In this document: piece by piece, positions 5,700 through 7,531 of the stretch
Layout of the letters: the number at the start of each line of letters is the position of its first letter
How positions within the stretch are numbered: position 1 is the stretch's first letter
DNA from: an uncultured Lachnospiraceae bacterium
GTDB lineage: Bacteria; Bacillota; Clostridia; Lachnospirales; Lachnospiraceae
DNA: 7,531 bases
Direction of reading: 5' to 3'
Assembly (NCBI GenBank): GCA_947589175.1
Contig: CANPZR010000117.1
Span: 1-7,531 of the forward strand
Translations under genes and position numbers: made by a program
Notes under the pieces: generated by a model
What the model was told of the DNA's origin: nothing
The model's input: the letters and a program-made list of their open reading frames with translations, nothing else
Database searches by the model: none

Positions 5700-6829
5700 C
5701 GAAAATTGATATTTTTTCCGGCTTTTTGGGAGCTGGAAAGACGACACTGATCAAGAAGCTGATTAAGGAGGCATTTACCGGGGAGAAGCTGGTGCTGATT
5801 GAAAATGAATTTGGAGAGATCGGCATCGACGGAGGATTTTTAAAGGACTCCGGCATCAACATTACGGAGATGAACTCCGGCTGCATCTGCTGCTCGCTGG
5901 TGGGCGATTTCGGCACGGCGCTGCAGGAGGTCCTGGACAAATACTCGCCGGACCGCATTATCATTGAGCCGTCCGGCGTGGGCAAGCTGTCGGATGTGAT
6001 CCGGGCGGTATCCGCTATTCAGGAAAAGAATCCGGATGTGAAGATGAACGGCTACGTCACAGTGGCGGACGCCACCAAGTGCAAGATGTACATGAAGAAT
6101 TTCGGCGAGTTCTACAACAACCAGATCGAGAGCGCCAAGACCATCGTGCTCAGCCGCACCGGAAAGATTTCCGATGAGAAGCTGGAGCTCGCGCTGTCGC
6201 TGATCCGCGAGAAAAATGACAGGGCCGTCATTATCACTACGCCCTGGGAGGAGATTACCGGCGAGCAGATTCTGGGCGCCATTGAGGAGAGCAACTCTTT
6301 AGAGATTCAGCTCTTGGAGGAAGAGGACATCTGCCCGGAGTGCGGATGCCACCACGATCACAGCCATGGTCATGACCATCATCACGAGCACGACCATGAA
6401 GAGCATGACCATCACCACGACCACGATCATGAGGACCACGATCATCACCATGAGCACGACCATGAAGAGAACGGGCATCACCATGACCACGATCATGAGG
6501 ATCACGGTCACTGCTGTCATCACGATCACGACCATCACCACCATCACGCGGACGACGTGTTTACCAGTCTGGGAATAGAGAGCGCCAGAAAGTACAGCGA
6601 GGATGAGCTTACCGATATTTTGAAGAAATTGTCGGCGGAGGACGCCGGATACGGCAATATCCTGCGTGCCAAGGGAATCGTGCCCGCGACGGAGGGAGAG
6701 TGGTTTCACTTCGATTTGGTACCGGGCGAATACGAGGTGCGCCGCGGCGGGGCCGACTACACGGGACGCCTCTGCGTGATCGGCGCGGAGCTGAAAGAAG
6801 CTGAGATACGCGAACTGTTTCACGCGTGA
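5696..6829 (+). CDS. COG0523 (CobW-like) GTPase with His-rich metal-binding segment
   Basis: A 377-residue P-loop GTPase of the G3E/COG0523 family, whose members deliver or manage metal ions, often zinc, using GTP. Visible elements are Walker A G9-FLGAG-K15-T16, ENEFGEIGID (36-45), the family's metal site C63-I-C-C66 and IIIEPSGVG (88-96). VLSRTGK (151-157) sits where NKxD is expected. The CobW C-terminal domain follows at about 287-377. Between the two domains is CPECGC (213-218) and then a segment with 37 His in 66 residues (219-284) plus a CC pair, clearly a metal-binding stretch. Zinc or nickel is likely; cobalt is possible. It is cytoplasmic, with no signal peptide. The start is set by GGAGG at 5685. 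The 3' end is duplicated just downstream. A second CobW-like gene follows on the same strand. Confidence 0.92.
   Translation: MTKIDIFSGFLGAGKTTLIKKLIKEAFTGEKLVLIENEFGEIGIDGGFLKDSGINITEMNSGCICCSLVGDFGTALQEVLDKYSPDRIIIEPSGVGKLSDVIRAVSAIQEKNPDVKMNGYVTVADATKCKMYMKNFGEFYNNQIESAKTIVLSRTGKISDEKLELALSLIREKNDRAVIITTPWEEITGEQILGAIEESNSLEIQLLEEEDICPECGCHHDHSHGHDHHHEHDHEEHDHHHDHDHEDHDHHHEHDHEENGHHHDHDHEDHGHCCHHDHDHHHHHADDVFTSLGIESARKYSEDELTDILKKLSAEDAGYGNILRAKGIVPATEGEWFHFDLVPGEYEVRRGGADYTGRLCVIGAELKEAEIRELFHA
6377..6508 (+). repeat. 66-bp in-frame tandem duplication encoding the His-rich segment
   Basis: Copies at 6377-6442 and 6443-6508 agree at 57 of 66 positions. They encode two 22-residue units (residues 228-249 and 250-271) that both start HHHEHDHEE and share HHHDHDHED. 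The unit length is a multiple of three, so the duplication lengthened the metal-binding stretch without breaking the frame. Confidence 0.85.
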
Positions 6830-6880
6830 TCGGCGCGGAACTAAAGGAAGCTGAAATTCGCGAGCTGTTTCACGCGTGAT
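6781..6880 (+). repeat. 50-bp tandem duplication of the GTPase gene 3' end
   Basis: 6781-6830 and 6831-6880 agree at 44 of 50 positions, and GCGTGAT occurs at 6774-6780, 6824-6830 and 6874-6880. The second copy lies beyond the stop codon. It would encode the same 17-residue tail (VIGAELKEAE...LFHA) if it were read from the GTG at 6826, but it has no ribosome binding site. The six differences are all at third codon positions and synonymous. Confidence 0.95.
6826..6879 (+). pseudogene. Orphan second copy of the GTPase C-terminal tail
   Basis: This stretch retains 17 sense codons and the stop of the preceding GTPase's C-terminus, in a frame shifted relative to the intact gene because the duplication is 50 bp. 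It overlaps the real stop codon as GTGA. No ribosome binding site precedes it, so it is best read as a gene fragment, although re-initiation at the GTG cannot be excluded. Confidence 0.65.
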
Positions 6881-6923
6881 AGATGTAAAAAAGTTCTGAT
6901 TACAAGGGGAAAGGAAGACTTTT

Positions 6924-7531
6924 ATGTTTGGAAATCGAGATATACCGGTCTATCTGTTTACCGGATTTTTGGAGAGCGGCAAGTCCACCTGTATTGAGGA
7001 AATACTGGAGGAGGGGAATTTTGAGGACGGCCTGCGGACGCTGTTTCTTCTGACCGAGGAGGGAGAGAAAGAGATCAACGAGGATCTGCTGCGGTTCAAC
7101 AAAATCAGCACCGTGACCATTGAGGACGAAGACGATCTGACCGAGGAGCGCTGCTACGCGCTGGTAAAGCAGCACAAGCCTGCCAGAATCATGATCGAGG
7201 TCAACGGCATGTGGGACATGAACCGGCTGATCAATGAAACAATTCCGGAGAACTGGGTCATTGTCCAGACATTTACCACCGTGAACGCAGAGACATTCCA
7301 GATGTACATTAACAATATGAAATCTCTGCTGATGGCTCATTTTACCTATTCGGATCTGGTAATCTTCAACCGATGCACGGCGGACATGAACAAGGCCTCC
7401 ATGCGGCGCAACGTAAAAGCCATCAACCGCCGGGCTCAGGTACTTTTTGAGTCCGGGGACGGCAGCGTGGAGAGCAACATCGAGGAGGAGCTTCCCTTTG
7501 ACGTAAACGCCAGGGAGATTACGCTGGAGGA
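6924..7531 (+). CDS. Second, divergent CobW-like P-loop GTPase (3' end outside window)
   Basis: The frame opens at ATG 6924, with GGAAG at 6913-6917 six bases upstream, and runs off the right edge after 202 codons. The start MFGNRDIPVYLFTGFLESGKST gives a Walker A motif, G14-FLES-G19-K20-S21, in the CobW position after a short first strand. IMIEVNGMW (89-97) corresponds to the IEPSG region of the upstream gene. IFNRCTAD (147-154) sits where NKxD is expected. The CxCC metal site of the family is absent; the equivalent area reads FLLTEEGEKEINEDLL. This is therefore a diverged member that may still bind nucleotide but probably binds no metal at that position. It lies 94 bases after the His-rich GTPase with no terminator between, so the two are probably co-transcribed and may form a functional pair. 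The missing C-terminal part limits certainty. Confidence 0.85.
   Translation, partial: MFGNRDIPVYLFTGFLESGKSTCIEEILEEGNFEDGLRTLFLLTEEGEKEINEDLLRFNKISTVTIEDEDDLTEERCYALVKQHKPARIMIEVNGMWDMNRLINETIPENWVIVQTFTTVNAETFQMYINNMKSLLMAHFTYSDLVIFNRCTADMNKASMRRNVKAINRRAQVLFESGDGSVESNIEEELPFDVNAREITLE

Noticed and set aside
6377..6508. A CRISPR-like or minisatellite array
   Set aside because: There are only two imperfect units without unique spacers, in frame within a coding sequence; it is a protein-coding tandem duplication.
6299..6823. A 174-codon minus-strand frame with a long Met/Val/Ile-rich hydrophobic stretch
   Set aside because: It is the antisense of the His-rich GTPase; CAT/CAC/GAC codons read backwards give ATG/GTG/GTC. 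It has no ribosome binding site.

Overview
The window looks like a chromosomal segment of an anaerobic Firmicute, most likely a Lachnospiraceae or Clostridium cluster XIVa relative. This is inferred from the GC-rich coding sequence with very AT-rich intergenic DNA, strong GGAGG ribosome binding sites, TATAAT promoters, a FabV-type enoyl reductase, a monofunctional aspartate kinase with C-terminal ACT domains, and a wall- or membrane-anchored surface protein with TPKPG-type linkers. No rRNA, tRNA, CRISPR array, transposase or phage gene is seen.

Layout: bases 1-3425 hold three genes on the plus strand with short gaps: the 3' part of a surface protein that begins before the window, a seven-helix hemolysin III/PAQR-family membrane protein (trhA), and an NADH-type enoyl reductase (fabV). 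A bidirectional intrinsic terminator near 3471-3520 separates them from lysC (aspartate kinase), which converges from the minus strand (3602-4921). The 380-base gap upstream of lysC holds an almost unbroken chain of palindromes (4965-5113) and then an AT-rich divergent promoter region (5115-5184). That region serves lysC on the left and a small unknown gene (5305-5562) on the right.

Bases 5557-7531 form a metal-handling block. A promoter overlaps the stop codon of the small gene. It is followed by a perfect 12-bp palindrome and by a possible 14-codon leader peptide whose stop overlaps the next start codon. Next come a COG0523 (CobW-like) P-loop GTPase with a CxCC metal site and a very His-rich segment, and a second, divergent CobW-like GTPase that runs off the right edge. 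By family knowledge, COG0523 proteins are metal chaperones or insertases, often for zinc. The pairing of a metal-site-bearing member with a degenerate partner suggests the two work together, which is inference.

The most unusual observations are in this block. There is a 50-bp out-of-frame duplication of the 3' end of the first GTPase gene whose two copies differ only at synonymous third positions. There is a 66-bp in-frame duplication that built the His-rich segment. The guanine-specificity motif is altered in both GTPases. The leader region could switch between two exclusive hairpins around the ribosome binding site. Beyond these, the window is ordinary housekeeping DNA, and I do not see a clear new defence or mobile system.
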